Origin: a virus
Length of the DNA stretch: 22,952 nt
IMG/VR virus record: IMGVR_UViG_3300014913_000083
Span: 1-22,952 of that record
Strand: one strand, 5' to 3'
The notes below the pieces were generated by a model that ran no database searches, had not been told where the DNA came from, and saw only the letters and a program-made list of their open reading frames with translations. Shown one piece after another: positions 7,155-14,612 of this stretch. The position numbers were made by a program, and so were the translations under genes. Each line of letters opens with the position of its first letter. Position 1 is the first letter of the stretch.

Positions 7155-7811
7155 ATGGAAAAATTACTAGTTCCATTTGAAATGAAAGAATTGACTGAGG
7201 ACGATGACTTTTATTATTTTAAAGGTTACGCCTCAACTTTTGGCAATGTTGATCTTGGCAATGATGTAGTTGTTGAGGGCGCATTTACTGAGACTATCAC
7301 AAAGTTCTCTAAAGAGTCGCCATTACCAGCTCTTTGGCAACATGATCATCACGAGCCTGTTGGTGTTTTTGATGTCCTTCGTGAAGATAAAAAAGGTCTT
7401 TACATTGAAGGAAGGATGCCAAAAGAAGATAGTTTTGTTCGTGAACGAGTAGCACCGCAGATGAGGATTAAGTCTGTTAAGGCTATGTCCATAGGTTTCT
7501 GGATAAAAGATTGGAAGCATGAAGACGATGTTCGCAAACTTTTAAAAATTGATCTTATTGAGATCAGTCTTGTAACAAGTCCAATGAATCCCGATGCAGT
7601 AATTACCGATTTTAAATCTTTATCTTTTGACGATATTAAAGAAATAGATATTCGTGAATTAGAAAAACAATTTAAAGAGGGCGTTAAGCTCTCGAATAAA
7701 GCAACAAAAACCATTATATCAGCCATAAAGAGCCTCCGTGATGAAGGCGAAAGCAATCGTGACGATTGGAGCGAAGTAATGGAATCACTCAAATCAATTA
7801 AGGAGGCCTAA
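7155..7811 (+). CDS. Prohead protease (HK97-family serine protease)
   Basis: This protease cleaves the scaffold domain off the capsid protein and digests itself during prohead maturation. I start it at the ATG at 7155, where the family sequence begins (MEKLLVPFEMKEL). Longer versions of the same frame reach back into the preceding gene and have no support. In the 218-residue product, 'FKGYASTFGNVDLGNDVVVEGAF' is the usual opening, His63 lies in 'ALWQHDHHEPVG', Ser112 in 'VKAMSIGFW', and Glu136 in 'LIEISLVTSPMNPDA'. Together these match the expected His/Ser catalytic arrangement and flanking strands. Residues after about 155 form a charged, probably disposable tail. The gene ends 2 bp before the capsid gene, and its 3' end carries that gene's Shine-Dalgarno. 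Confidence 0.9.
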   Translation: MEKLLVPFEMKELTEDDDFYYFKGYASTFGNVDLGNDVVVEGAFTETITKFSKESPLPALWQHDHHEPVGVFDVLREDKKGLYIEGRMPKEDSFVRERVAPQMRIKSVKAMSIGFWIKDWKHEDDVRKLLKIDLIEISLVTSPMNPDAVITDFKSLSFDDIKEIDIRELEKQFKEGVKLSNKATKTIISAIKSLRDEGESNRDDWSEVMESLKSIKEA

Positions 7812-7813
7812 AA

Positions 7814-9013
7814 ATGGCTGATGAAGTAACCGCTAATGATGTTATGGTGGCAATAAAGGAACTCAGGGAAACCGTGAAAACTCATGGAACTGAGTCTGCT
7901 GAATTCAAAGAAAAAGCTGAGAAGATGGAAAGCGATTTCGCCGCCCAAGAAGCTAAAAACCAAGAACTGCTACAGGCCCAAGAAGCTGCCAAGAAAGAAG
8001 CTGGCGAGCTTATGGACCGCGTTAAGGCCATGGAGCTTGACCTTGTTAAAGCTTCAAGTAATCCTGGCAATGTAGATTATAAGACTTTGCCCGAGTATAA
8101 AGCTCTTCAAAAGTTTTACACCCAAGGCACTATGTCTCTTGACGTTGATGACATCAAAGCTCTTCGTACTGATGTAGATACGCAAGGTGGATATTTAACT
8201 ACCCCTGAAATGGACAATGTTATTCTTAAGGAAATTGTTGAAGTTTCCCCAATGCGCTCTTTCGCTCGTGTTCGCACTGTAAGCAAGAAGCAACTTGAGA
8301 TGCCAAAGCGAACAGGTATTCCTACAGCGACATACGAGGGCGAGGCAGATGCTGGAAGTGATAGCGAATCTGATTACGGACTAGAGACACTTAATGCTTT
8401 TCGTCAAACTGTAACAATACCCTATACTCTTGACTTGTTGATGGATGCTGACTTTAACCTTGAGTCTGAGATTACGGGGGATGTTGCCTTGGCATTTGCC
8501 AAAGGCGAAGGTATGAACTTTGTCCTCGGTGATTCTGTTAAGAAGCCTCAAGGCTTACTTGAAGGAGCTGGTTTGCAAGCTGGTGCTCGTGAAACCGCTG
8601 GTTCTGGTGCTATTTCATGGAAAGACCTGTTACTGCTCACTGGAGACCTTAAAGAAGGTTACAATCCGATGTTTGGAATGAACCGGACGACCCTTGCCCA
8701 GCTTCGTATCCTTGAAGACACTGCTGGTAATCCAGTATGGCAAGCTGGCATGGCTCCAAATGCTCCAAATACCATTGGTGGTGAAAATTACGCAGTGTTC
8801 CAAGATATGCCATCAATTGCCGCTGGGAACTTTCCAGTATTCTATGCTGACCTTGCAATGGCTTATACAATTATTGACCGCACTGGTGTTAGTATTGTTC
8901 GTGATGAGTATGCTAAAAAGCGTCAAGCTATTATTGAAATGACCTTTCATCGCTACAATGGTGGCCAGGTTGTGATGCCAGAAGCAGTTAAATTGCTTAA
9001 AGTCGCGGCTTAA
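7814..9013 (+). CDS. Major capsid protein, HK97 fold, with N-terminal scaffold domain
   Basis: This is the main shell subunit. The 399-residue protein has a charged, heptad-rich coiled-coil at residues 5-80 (delta/scaffold domain), probably removed by the upstream protease near residues 80-110. The HK97-fold body follows: 'DTQGGYLTTPEMDNVILKEIVEVSPMRSFARV' (N-arm and E-loop entry), 'QTVTIPYTLDLLMDADFNLE', 'GEGMNFVLGDSVKKPQGLL', and the P-/A-domain stretch ending in 'VSIVRDEYAKKRQAIIEMTFHRYNGGQVVMPEAVKLLKV'. The spacing follows the family closely. The ribosome-binding site is a perfect AGGAGG at 7801-7806, the strongest in the head region, in line with high expression. A hairpin follows the stop codon. 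Confidence 0.94.
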   Translation: MADEVTANDVMVAIKELRETVKTHGTESAEFKEKAEKMESDFAAQEAKNQELLQAQEAAKKEAGELMDRVKAMELDLVKASSNPGNVDYKTLPEYKALQKFYTQGTMSLDVDDIKALRTDVDTQGGYLTTPEMDNVILKEIVEVSPMRSFARVRTVSKKQLEMPKRTGIPTATYEGEADAGSDSESDYGLETLNAFRQTVTIPYTLDLLMDADFNLESEITGDVALAFAKGEGMNFVLGDSVKKPQGLLEGAGLQAGARETAGSGAISWKDLLLLTGDLKEGYNPMFGMNRTTLAQLRILEDTAGNPVWQAGMAPNAPNTIGGENYAVFQDMPSIAAGNFPVFYADLAMAYTIIDRTGVSIVRDEYAKKRQAIIEMTFHRYNGGQVVMPEAVKLLKVAA

Positions 9014-9023
9014 TTTAGTTTAG

Positions 9024-9054
9024 TTGGCATCCAGGTTAGTAGCCTAGATGCCAA
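9024..9054 (+). terminator. Hairpin after capsid gene (weak terminator or mRNA 3' stabiliser)
   Basis: TTGGCATC at 9024-9031 pairs perfectly with GATGCCAA at 9047-9054. An inner AGG/CCT pairing (9033-9035 with 9043-9045) leaves a 7-base loop and one mismatch. No clean T-run follows, only an AT-rich stretch, so full termination is unlikely. Placed 11 bases after the capsid stop, it may protect the capsid mRNA end or cause partial termination. Confidence 0.5.
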
Positions 9055-9083
9055 ACATATATTTATAATATCGAGGTTTTAAA

Positions 9084-9485
9084 ATGTCTAAAGATTTACA
9101 TTCAAATATGTCTGCAATCCCAGCTTTGGCAATTGCAGTTATTTCCAGTGACATCACTACCGCTGGTATCACTATTGACACTAAGGGGTTTGAGGGTCTT
9201 GAGTTTGTCTTGCAATCAGGCACTGTAACTGATGGTGCTTATGCGGTTTCTATTCAGGAAAGTGATGCGTCTAATATGTCAGACGCTGCTACTGTATCTT
9301 CTGAGTTGATTCTTGGGGATGCTGACTTTGCTCTTGCCGATGACGATGAAGTAAAGCGAATAGGCTCTATTGGCAAAAAGCGTTATCAACGGTTATCAAT
9401 TACATCAACTGGTACATCGGCTGGTGGTACTTTTGGAGCTGTTGCTATTTTGGGTAATCCCCATACAGCCCCAATTGCTGACTAG
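9084..9485 (+). CDS. Probable head decoration/stabilisation protein (unnamed family after the capsid gene)
   Basis: The 133-residue protein is beta-rich with no signal or membrane segment. It resembles a family that often follows HK97-type capsid genes: 'IDTKGFEGLEFVLQSGTVTDGAYAV', an acidic 'QESDASNMSDAA' loop, then 'KRYQRLSITSTGTSAGGTFGAVAILGNPHTAPI' at the C-terminus. The alternating strands and GT-rich turns suggest a small beta-sandwich suited to binding the capsid lattice. The role is inferred from position and fold pattern; I know no direct functional data for the family. The Shine-Dalgarno is CGAGG. The gene lies between the capsid hairpin and a strong intrinsic terminator, giving it its own transcript boundary. 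Confidence 0.75.
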   Translation: MSKDLHSNMSAIPALAIAVISSDITTAGITIDTKGFEGLEFVLQSGTVTDGAYAVSIQESDASNMSDAATVSSELILGDADFALADDDEVKRIGSIGKKRYQRLSITSTGTSAGGTFGAVAILGNPHTAPIAD

Positions 9486-9516
9486 CTAGAGTAGAATAGA
9501 AGTTATTTGACTTGCG

Positions 9517-9550
9517 AAAAAGGACCATCACAATGGATGGTCCTTTTTTT
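9517..9550 (+). terminator. Rho-independent terminator closing the head gene cluster
   Basis: AGGACCATC at 9521-9529 pairs with GATGGTCCT at 9536-9544 around the 6-base loop ACAATG. The stem extends through A/T pairs on the outside and is followed by a run of seven T (9544-9550). This is a textbook intrinsic terminator. It separates the capsid/decoration genes from the connector genes, so the downstream genes need readthrough, antitermination or a promoter that I could not locate. Confidence 0.9.
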
Positions 9551-9572
9551 GAATTAAAAAAAAGGTAATAAA

Positions 9573-9926
9573 ATGTATATAGCGACTAAAACAATAGATT
9601 GGGCGTTAAATCCACCAAAGAATGATCGCTTGTTTTTGCGTGAAGGTAAAGAGGTGGAAGGGCTAAACGATGAAGCCTTGGCTGAAAGATTGCTTGACAT
9701 GAAGTATATTAAGCATGTTGTTGAAGTTGTTGAAAGTAAAGAGTCTGCATACCATGCGGAACTAAGCACCGAAGAAACATTGCTATACTTGGTTGCCGAC
9801 ATAAAAAAGAACGATGACAAGAAGGATGCTCTTGAAGATTGGGGCAAAGAAAACGCCGGGGTTGATATCGATCGGCGTAAAAGTGTAAAAAACATTATTA
9901 AAGAATTGGTAGAAATCGTTGGATAA
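9573..9926 (+). CDS. Small head-tail region protein with HeH/LEM-like C-terminus
   Basis: The 117-residue protein is acidic and mostly helical after residue 40. The N-terminal 35 residues look like a small beta unit (LNPPKNDRLFLREGKEVEGLNDEALAERLLDM), as in many short phage proteins encoded between capsid and connector genes. The C-terminal 35 residues, 'ALEDWGKENAGVDIDRRKS' followed by 'VKNIIKELVEIVG', match the helix-extended-loop-helix pattern (HeH/LEM-like) found at the ends of several phage head proteins. No function is established. The start follows the terminator with an AAGGTAATAAA ribosome-binding region, so it is the first gene of the next cluster. Its stop overlaps the start of the gp6-like gene by 8 bp. 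Confidence 0.75.
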   Translation: MYIATKTIDWALNPPKNDRLFLREGKEVEGLNDEALAERLLDMKYIKHVVEVVESKESAYHAELSTEETLLYLVADIKKNDDKKDALEDWGKENAGVDIDRRKSVKNIIKELVEIVG

Positions 9927-10479
9927 TTATACCGAACTAACAACAGGATCGTTACCTATCACCTTAGCAGAGACAAAAGAGTTTATTCGTGTTGATAATA
10001 CCGCTGATGATTTGTTAATACAAATGTTGCTTGACTCTGCCTCTGAAATGGCAGAAAGTTATACCAATAGGCTATTATACGCAAGGGAATTCCAGGGGCT
10101 ATTTGACCTTAATTGTTTCATAAATAACACCTACGAATTTCAAATCAGGCGAACACCTGTTAATTCAATATCGGAATTTTCAACTTATCTTAGTGGGTGG
10201 ATTGTTTCAACAGATTACTCATTTAAGCCGACAGGAACTTTTCCTAGAATAAAATTAACCAGTTCTCTAAGTGTTGATGCTGATCAGCCATATCAGATAA
10301 AGATACTATTTAATGCTGGAGAGGCATCTTTAAACAATATTGCAAAGTTGGCAATTCTTGAAATGGTGTCTTTTTGGTATGAAAATCGAGGAGACACGGC
10401 CCCAGATAAAGCCTTAAAGTTGCCAGTAGAGGCAGAAAAACTGCTACGACAACTACGAATTGTCAACACATTCGGGTAA
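9919..10479 (+). CDS. Head-tail connector (HK97 gp6-like adaptor)
   Basis: Adaptor proteins of this type form a ring below the portal and begin the neck. The 186 residues open with the family signature 'LPITLAETKEFIRVDNTADDLLIQMLLDSASEMAESYTNRLLY'. A beta section follows ('RRTPVNSISEFSTY', 'FPRIKLTSSL'), then the closing helical 'IAKLAILEMVSFWYENRGD' and 'AEKLLRQLRI', all as in HK97 gp6 / Phage_connect_1 proteins. The start appears to be TTG at 9919, overlapping the previous stop. No in-frame ATG or GTG occurs before the conserved region, so a TTG start and translational coupling are likely. It ends 3 bp before the gp7-like gene. Confidence 0.87.
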   Translation: MDNYTELTTGSLPITLAETKEFIRVDNTADDLLIQMLLDSASEMAESYTNRLLYAREFQGLFDLNCFINNTYEFQIRRTPVNSISEFSTYLSGWIVSTDYSFKPTGTFPRIKLTSSLSVDADQPYQIKILFNAGEASLNNIAKLAILEMVSFWYENRGDTAPDKALKLPVEAEKLLRQLRIVNTFG

Positions 10480-10482
10480 TAA

Positions 10483-10887
10483 ATGTCTCGAAGAACAATA
10501 TCACATAGAAGATTAAAGAAAAATTCGATAGGAGACCTGCGAGACCGCATAATCCTAAAGATTAGGGCTATCAATGCCCCTTTGTTTTCTACTGCTAATT
10601 TCCACCAACAATTCACTATAATTAAAACAGCATGGGCCAAGGTTGAGACTCCGTCTTATGCTGGGAGTGGGGAGAATAAGTTTAATGATGTAGCTCTTGC
10701 TAGTGCCATTACTCATGTATTTACCATTCGCTATGATGCTGATAATGTTATAACAGCGGAGGCATTTGTTGAGTGGGAAGATAATCACTATAGGATCTTG
10801 AAAACTATTAACCCCGAAGAGCGCAACGAATACCAAGAATTGCGATGCCAATTGTTGGGTGATAAGGACTTGGAGGCCAATCAGTGA
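10483..10887 (+). CDS. Head closure / head-tail adaptor protein (HK97 gp7-like)
   Basis: This small stopper-type protein closes the neck beneath the adaptor ring. The 134 residues carry the family's features: 'IGDLRDRIILKIRAI' at the start, 'AWAKVET' followed by 'GENKFNDVALASAITHVFTIRYDADNVITAEAFVEW', then 'HYRILKTINPEERNEYQELRCQLLG'. The 'THVFTIRY' strand and 'YRIL...N.EE' are typical of Phage_H_T_join proteins. The basic N-terminal extension of about 15 residues (MSRRTISHRRLKKN) could contact DNA or the portal; that is inference. Its stop overlaps the next start as GTGA. Confidence 0.87.
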   Translation: MSRRTISHRRLKKNSIGDLRDRIILKIRAINAPLFSTANFHQQFTIIKTAWAKVETPSYAGSGENKFNDVALASAITHVFTIRYDADNVITAEAFVEWEDNHYRILKTINPEERNEYQELRCQLLGDKDLEANQ

Positions 10888-11315
10888 TAACCATTAAAGC
10901 TAGTGGGCGTAATGCCAAGGTTTTATTACCCATTGAACACGGTCAAAAGAATACAGAATTAGGAATAAAGAACGGTTTGTATGATATGGGTGTCATTGTT
11001 AGGAGATATCTAAGAAAAGAGATTAGGCGAAAAGATACCAAATCTGGTGTTAAATATTCAAACTTGCCAAATCAATCTTCGGCGGCTGGTGAGTTTCCAG
11101 CTAATCAAAGCGGTGATCTTGCAAAGAGTGCTGGTTTTTCTGTCCGGGGGACTCGGCAAATGGAATTTGGGACAGATACTGATTACGCTGAATATTTAGA
11201 AGATGGAACAAGCAAGATGGCAGCCAGACCGCATGTAAAAAGAACAGCTAATGAAAAAGAAGGTGAATTTGCTCAGGTACTACAAAATAGCATCGACCGG
11301 GCTAATAAATTTTAA
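10884..11315 (+). CDS. Tail completion / neck protein (HK97 gp10-like)
   Basis: Proteins of this family sit at the head-tail interface or complete the tail end. The 143 residues show an N-terminal helical part ('GIKNGLYDMGVIVRRYLRKEIRR') and the family core: 'GEFPANQSGDLAKSAGFSV', 'MEFGTDTDYAEYLEDGTSKMAARPHVKRTAN'. The 'G.L..S', 'YA..LE.GT' and 'ARP' motifs are typical of HK97 gp10-like proteins. The start is GTG at 10884, supported by GGAGG at 10872-10876 and a 4-base overlap with the previous stop. It ends immediately before the gp37-like gene, so this is the junction between HK97-type neck genes and the Mu-type tail genes. Confidence 0.8.
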   Translation: MITIKASGRNAKVLLPIEHGQKNTELGIKNGLYDMGVIVRRYLRKEIRRKDTKSGVKYSNLPNQSSAAGEFPANQSGDLAKSAGFSVRGTRQMEFGTDTDYAEYLEDGTSKMAARPHVKRTANEKEGEFAQVLQNSIDRANKF

Positions 11316-12389
11316 ATGAAAATATCAGATGTAGTTACCCAAATACGAACTATCTTGCCAAAGTATACCAACCGGCTAGGCGACTTACTAGATATTTCTG
11401 ATATCACGGTGACAGATGGGAACCTCGCCACAATAACAACATCAACACCACACAATATTCCTGTTAGCCATGCTGTTACCTTGGCAGATGTTAAGTCAGA
11501 AACAAGCATTACAGGTGTGTCACAAGATGGATTAGTATTCACCTTTACCACTGCCATACCGCATGATCTAACTCTCGATTGGCAAGAAACTGTTAATTTG
11601 ATTGGATTTACTGATACTGATTGGAATAATTCTTTTGATCTAGTCTCAGTGCCATCAAGATTAACTTTCAGCGTCAGGTCAACAAACACAATGCCCACAT
11701 TAACAGCGAGTGAGAATTTACTTGAAGTAAAAGCGAGCGGGGTTAATGGTTCATTTTTAGCCACTGTTATTGACACCACCAGTTTTAGTATTTCAGGATC
11801 TTTTGACGATGGCGGGTATCAAGGTGGCCAGGTGTCGGATGCTGTTAGAGTATCTGGCGTTATTGATATTGATAGGGCTATTGAAGAATATACTAAGCAA
11901 ACAATCAACGACCTGTGGCTTTTTGTCGCGCCTGTTGATGCCGAAGTCTCAAAAGACAGGAATAGTTTAAGTGATGCTATTTCGTCTTTGACCAGTGGGG
12001 CAGCCTTGCGGATGAGGATTCTCGATGGGTTCAATGTCTATGTTGTTGGGTCAACTGTTGACGATATAAGCGGAGTTAACACGTTAGACCTTTGCCGCCA
12101 TGATTTATTATTGCCGATTTTAAAGACTCTTTTCGGCACTGTTTTTACTTCCGGGCTGACAGGTGGTGAAGATTTTAAAACTGTCTTTGCAGGACATGGA
12201 ATAAATAGGTATAATAGGGCCGTTCTTGTTTACGAATATGAATTTCAAGTTGCAATGGATTTAACTGGTAATGACGCTGTTGAGGATGAAGATACCAGGG
12301 CCTATAGAGATATTGATTATTTTCACGATATGGGCAGCAGCGATACAACTGATACTAATATTGACAATATAAATTTAGACGGTGATTGA
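11316..12389 (+). CDS. Mu gp37-like tail protein (putative tail terminator) with inserted beta-sandwich modules
   Basis: In Mu the counterpart, just upstream of the sheath gene, is associated with tail completion. The N-terminal 25 residues (KISDVVTQIRTIL) and the C-terminal half ('DAEVSKDRNSLSDAISSLTSGAALRMRILDGFNVYVVG', then 'CRHDLLLPILKTLFG' and 'INRYNRAVLVYEYEFQVAMDLTGNDAVEDE') form the tail-protein core. Residues about 30-175 are an inserted beta-rich section with a recurring pattern: 'ATITTSTPHNI', 'FTFTTAIPHDL...VNLIGF', 'NNSFDLVSVPSRLTFSV' and 'VNGSFLATVIDTTSFSI'. This appears to be one module nested inside another. The gene begins directly after the gp10-like stop. The gp37 call rests mainly on gene order and the C-terminal pattern. 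Confidence 0.75.
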   Translation: MKISDVVTQIRTILPKYTNRLGDLLDISDITVTDGNLATITTSTPHNIPVSHAVTLADVKSETSITGVSQDGLVFTFTTAIPHDLTLDWQETVNLIGFTDTDWNNSFDLVSVPSRLTFSVRSTNTMPTLTASENLLEVKASGVNGSFLATVIDTTSFSISGSFDDGGYQGGQVSDAVRVSGVIDIDRAIEEYTKQTINDLWLFVAPVDAEVSKDRNSLSDAISSLTSGAALRMRILDGFNVYVVGSTVDDISGVNTLDLCRHDLLLPILKTLFGTVFTSGLTGGEDFKTVFAGHGINRYNRAVLVYEYEFQVAMDLTGNDAVEDEDTRAYRDIDYFHDMGSSDTTDTNIDNINLDGD

Positions 12390-12390
12390 T

Positions 12391-12612
12391 ATGATAGCTG
12401 GATATGAGAATAAAAGGTTAAAGCTTAATTCTGACCTTGGCATTTATAAAAAAGGCAGTTCTGTTAATGCTACATTTGGGCCAGACGACCAGCCAGTTTC
12501 ACCATATTGGCGAAAAAGGCTTGAAGAGTCAAAGAAAGATAATTGTTTAGAAATAGTAAAGCGGCCTAAAAAGACCGTTAAGAATAAGGCAAAAGCCGAT
12601 AAGGAGGTTTGA
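12391..12612 (+). CDS. Mu gp38-like small protein (DUF2635-like)
   Basis: This small protein lies exactly where Mu has gp38, between the gp37-like and sheath genes. The pattern 'KLNSDLGIYKKGSSVNATFGPDDQPVSPYWRKRLEESKKDNCLEIVK' matches the DUF2635 scheme, with a short beta start, a substitution-tolerant loop, 'YWRKRL' and an acidic/beta end. The C-terminus adds a lysine-rich tail. The ATG at 12391 is chosen with GGTGAT upstream; an in-frame GTG at 12382 would add three residues and overlap the previous stop by 8 bp. The 3' end carries the strong AAGGAGG of the sheath gene. Function is unknown. Confidence 0.65.
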   Translation: MIAGYENKRLKLNSDLGIYKKGSSVNATFGPDDQPVSPYWRKRLEESKKDNCLEIVKRPKKTVKNKAKADKEV

Positions 12613-12614
12613 TT

Positions 12615-14168
12615 ATGCCTGTTAGTTTACCGAGCGTAACGCTCTCAATAATTCCAGCAACGCAACTTTCAGGCGTGACAGCTCAGAAAGTTCTTATTGT
12701 TGGTCAAATTTCGGCTTCTGGCGCGGCAGCCTCAGCTGGAACTTTGCACCAGAATGTTCAAGCTGATGGCTCGGAGAAAACTAAGTTCGGTATTCGCTCG
12801 CACTTAGCCCACATGATCCAAGCATTTAAGGCTGACAACAAGGTAACGCAACTAGATGTTTTTACAGTTGCGGACCCAACCACAGCTGCCGCTCAGGCAA
12901 CCGCAACTATAACTTGTACTGATGTCGTTGGTGATGCCACAGAAGCTGGCACTATAAGTATCCAAGTCGGCAATGTAGTTAAAGATGTCTCTGTTGCTGT
13001 TGGGGACGGCGGCGAAGACTTAGCCGATGCTATTGTAACTGCTTTTACTGATACTGATTATGCGTTTGGCACACCTGTGAAGTCTGGGACTGGTCCATGG
13101 ATTGTGACATTCACAATTGATAGTAACGGCGCAGTAGGTAACGACCTACCAATTATTGTTGGAGATTTAATATCTGGTACTGATGTTGTCGTTACTACTG
13201 GCTTCGATGACGGTGCAGGGATTGTTGTTTATTCTGGCCTAGCTGCTGCTATTCAGAATATTAGATATCAAACTATTGTTTGGCCGTCTGCTTATACTGT
13301 TGCCGACATCACGACCATTGTTGATGATCGATTTAACGAGACAAACGAGGTGATGGACGGTATAGCTGTTCAGACAGTTTGCGACACGCTTACTACCCTA
13401 AAGTCTGCGGCCCTAGCTGAAAACTCGCAGAACCTTGTTATGATCGCTCAGAACCCAGTCACAGTAACAGGCGGTGCTGTTTATCCCTCGACAAATGCAA
13501 GCCCTGATTACTTGTCTGTTCAAGTCGCCGCTATCAGGTCTTTAAGACTGACAGAAGATGCTTTGCTGACTGACTACTTGACCACAACAGCAAGGCAAGA
13601 TCAATATGGCGGCATTGGATTAGCTAGTTTGCCATATTTTAATACAGCATTGCCTAATTTGCCTGTTGCTGACCCAACAGAAGATTACTCGTTACTAGAA
13701 TATGCAGAGCTTGCAAGTAATGGTTTAGCTGCTGCCGGGCCTAACCGGGCCTACTCTGGGTCGGTCTTTGGCGAATTTGTCACTACTTATATTAACGATA
13801 CTGCTGGGAACCCTGATTCAAGTTATAAGTATCTGAACACTGTAGATACTGTTTCGGTAATTAGAGAATTTTTCTTCGAGAACTTAAAGTCTCGATATGC
13901 TCAAACAAGATTAACAACTGGCGACCTGATCCAAGGCAAGGCAATGGCAAACGAGCCGAGCATTAGAGCTTTTTGCCATCGTTTATATGATGAATTAGCC
14001 GATGAAGGTTTAGTTCAAAAAGGAACAGCAGCGAAGCAAGATTACAACGCTAATCTTAGTATCACTGTTGATATCGCAAATGGAAAAGTTACCATTGACC
14101 AGGCCCCATTGTTAGTTACTCAGCTTAGAGTGATTATAGGCACTGTTCAGGTAAATTTTGGAGGATAA
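12615..14168 (+). CDS. Tail sheath protein (Mu gpL-like)
   Basis: The contractile sheath surrounds the tube and drives it through the envelope. I use the ATG at 12615, seven bases after AAGGAGG at 12601-12607; the longer TTG version (12609) overlaps the ribosome-binding site. The product has 517 residues, near Mu gpL length. The N-terminus ('LPSVTLSIIPATQLSGVTAQKVLIVGQ') and the core 'DVFTVADPTTAAAQATATI' with an inserted beta domain (residues about 97-205) are typical of Mu-type sheaths. So is the C-terminal domain, with 'GPNRAYSGSVFGEFVTTYINDTAGNPDSSYKYLNTVDTVSVIREFF' and a closing beta region ('LSITVDIANGKVTI'). The strong ribosome-binding site suits a protein needed in many copies. It ends 3 bp before the tube gene. 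Confidence 0.93.
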   Translation: MPVSLPSVTLSIIPATQLSGVTAQKVLIVGQISASGAAASAGTLHQNVQADGSEKTKFGIRSHLAHMIQAFKADNKVTQLDVFTVADPTTAAAQATATITCTDVVGDATEAGTISIQVGNVVKDVSVAVGDGGEDLADAIVTAFTDTDYAFGTPVKSGTGPWIVTFTIDSNGAVGNDLPIIVGDLISGTDVVVTTGFDDGAGIVVYSGLAAAIQNIRYQTIVWPSAYTVADITTIVDDRFNETNEVMDGIAVQTVCDTLTTLKSAALAENSQNLVMIAQNPVTVTGGAVYPSTNASPDYLSVQVAAIRSLRLTEDALLTDYLTTTARQDQYGGIGLASLPYFNTALPNLPVADPTEDYSLLEYAELASNGLAAAGPNRAYSGSVFGEFVTTYINDTAGNPDSSYKYLNTVDTVSVIREFFFENLKSRYAQTRLTTGDLIQGKAMANEPSIRAFCHRLYDELADEGLVQKGTAAKQDYNANLSITVDIANGKVTIDQAPLLVTQLRVIIGTVQVNFGG

Positions 14169-14171
14169 TAA

Positions 14172-14552
14172 ATGTCTACTCGTACTTTATCAAATCCGTC
14201 ATTAGAGATTAATGATGATGTCGTGGCCTATGTCCCGAACTCTTTATCATATAAAGAGGGCAGTGGAGATAAAGAGGTCAAAGCGCAAACATCTGGCGGA
14301 AATTCTATATCTGTTGTTGTTACTGAAAATGCTGAAACTAAGATATCGAACTTAAAGTTCAAGCTGTTCAATACAGCAGCAAACCTTAATTTGATTAACA
14401 CATGGTCAGCGAACCTAGCCAACACTGCAGCACTATCAGAGGGTGAAATATCAGTTTCATTCCGCGATATGGTTGTTTGCACTGAGCCTGAAAGGGCTAT
14501 CGGTGCTGATGGTGAGCTTGAAATTGAGTTCAAGGGCGCACCAGTAGTATAG
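14172..14552 (+). CDS. Tail tube protein (Mu gpM-like)
   Basis: This forms the inner tube through which DNA passes. The 126 residues show the Mu tail-tube pattern: 'NPSLEINDDVVAYVPNSLSYKEGSGDKEVKAQTSGGNSISVVVTENAETKISNLKFKLFNTAANLNLINTW' compresses to alternating strands with the 'KFKLFNT..N...I..W' hallmark. The end is 'DMVVCTEPERAIGADGELEIEFKGAP'. It follows the sheath directly with GGAGG upstream of the ATG, the standard sheath-tube order, and is followed by a terminator-like hairpin. Confidence 0.92.
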   Translation: MSTRTLSNPSLEINDDVVAYVPNSLSYKEGSGDKEVKAQTSGGNSISVVVTENAETKISNLKFKLFNTAANLNLINTWSANLANTAALSEGEISVSFRDMVVCTEPERAIGADGELEIEFKGAPVV

Positions 14553-14562
14553 TATATCTTTT

Positions 14563-14612
14563 GTGGGTGAGGGTCTTTCCTGTGGTGGGTTAAAGACCTG
14601 ACCCCACTTTTT
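14563..14612 (+). terminator. Probable intrinsic terminator after the tube gene
   Basis: Two nested stems: GTGGG (14563-14567) pairs with CCCAC (14603-14607), and GGTCTTT (14572-14578) pairs with AAAGACC (14592-14598), with a small internal loop between them. Five T follow at 14608-14612. It would reduce transcription of the chaperone and tape-measure genes relative to sheath and tube. Partial readthrough is required because no promoter is evident downstream. Confidence 0.75.

Noticed and set aside
9507-9535. TTGACT with a possible -10 (ACAATG) 17 bp downstream, a candidate promoter for the connector genes
   Set aside because: The -10 is poor and falls within the terminator loop, so it is unlikely to be a useful promoter.
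9554-9943. 129-codon open frame on the minus strand
   Set aside because: Antisense to the well-supported gene at 9573-9926, with no ribosome-binding site and serine/phenylalanine-rich shadow composition.
11312-11779. 155-codon open frame on the minus strand
   Set aside because: Antisense to the gp37-like gene, which fits the operon on the plus strand; no family resemblance or translation signal.
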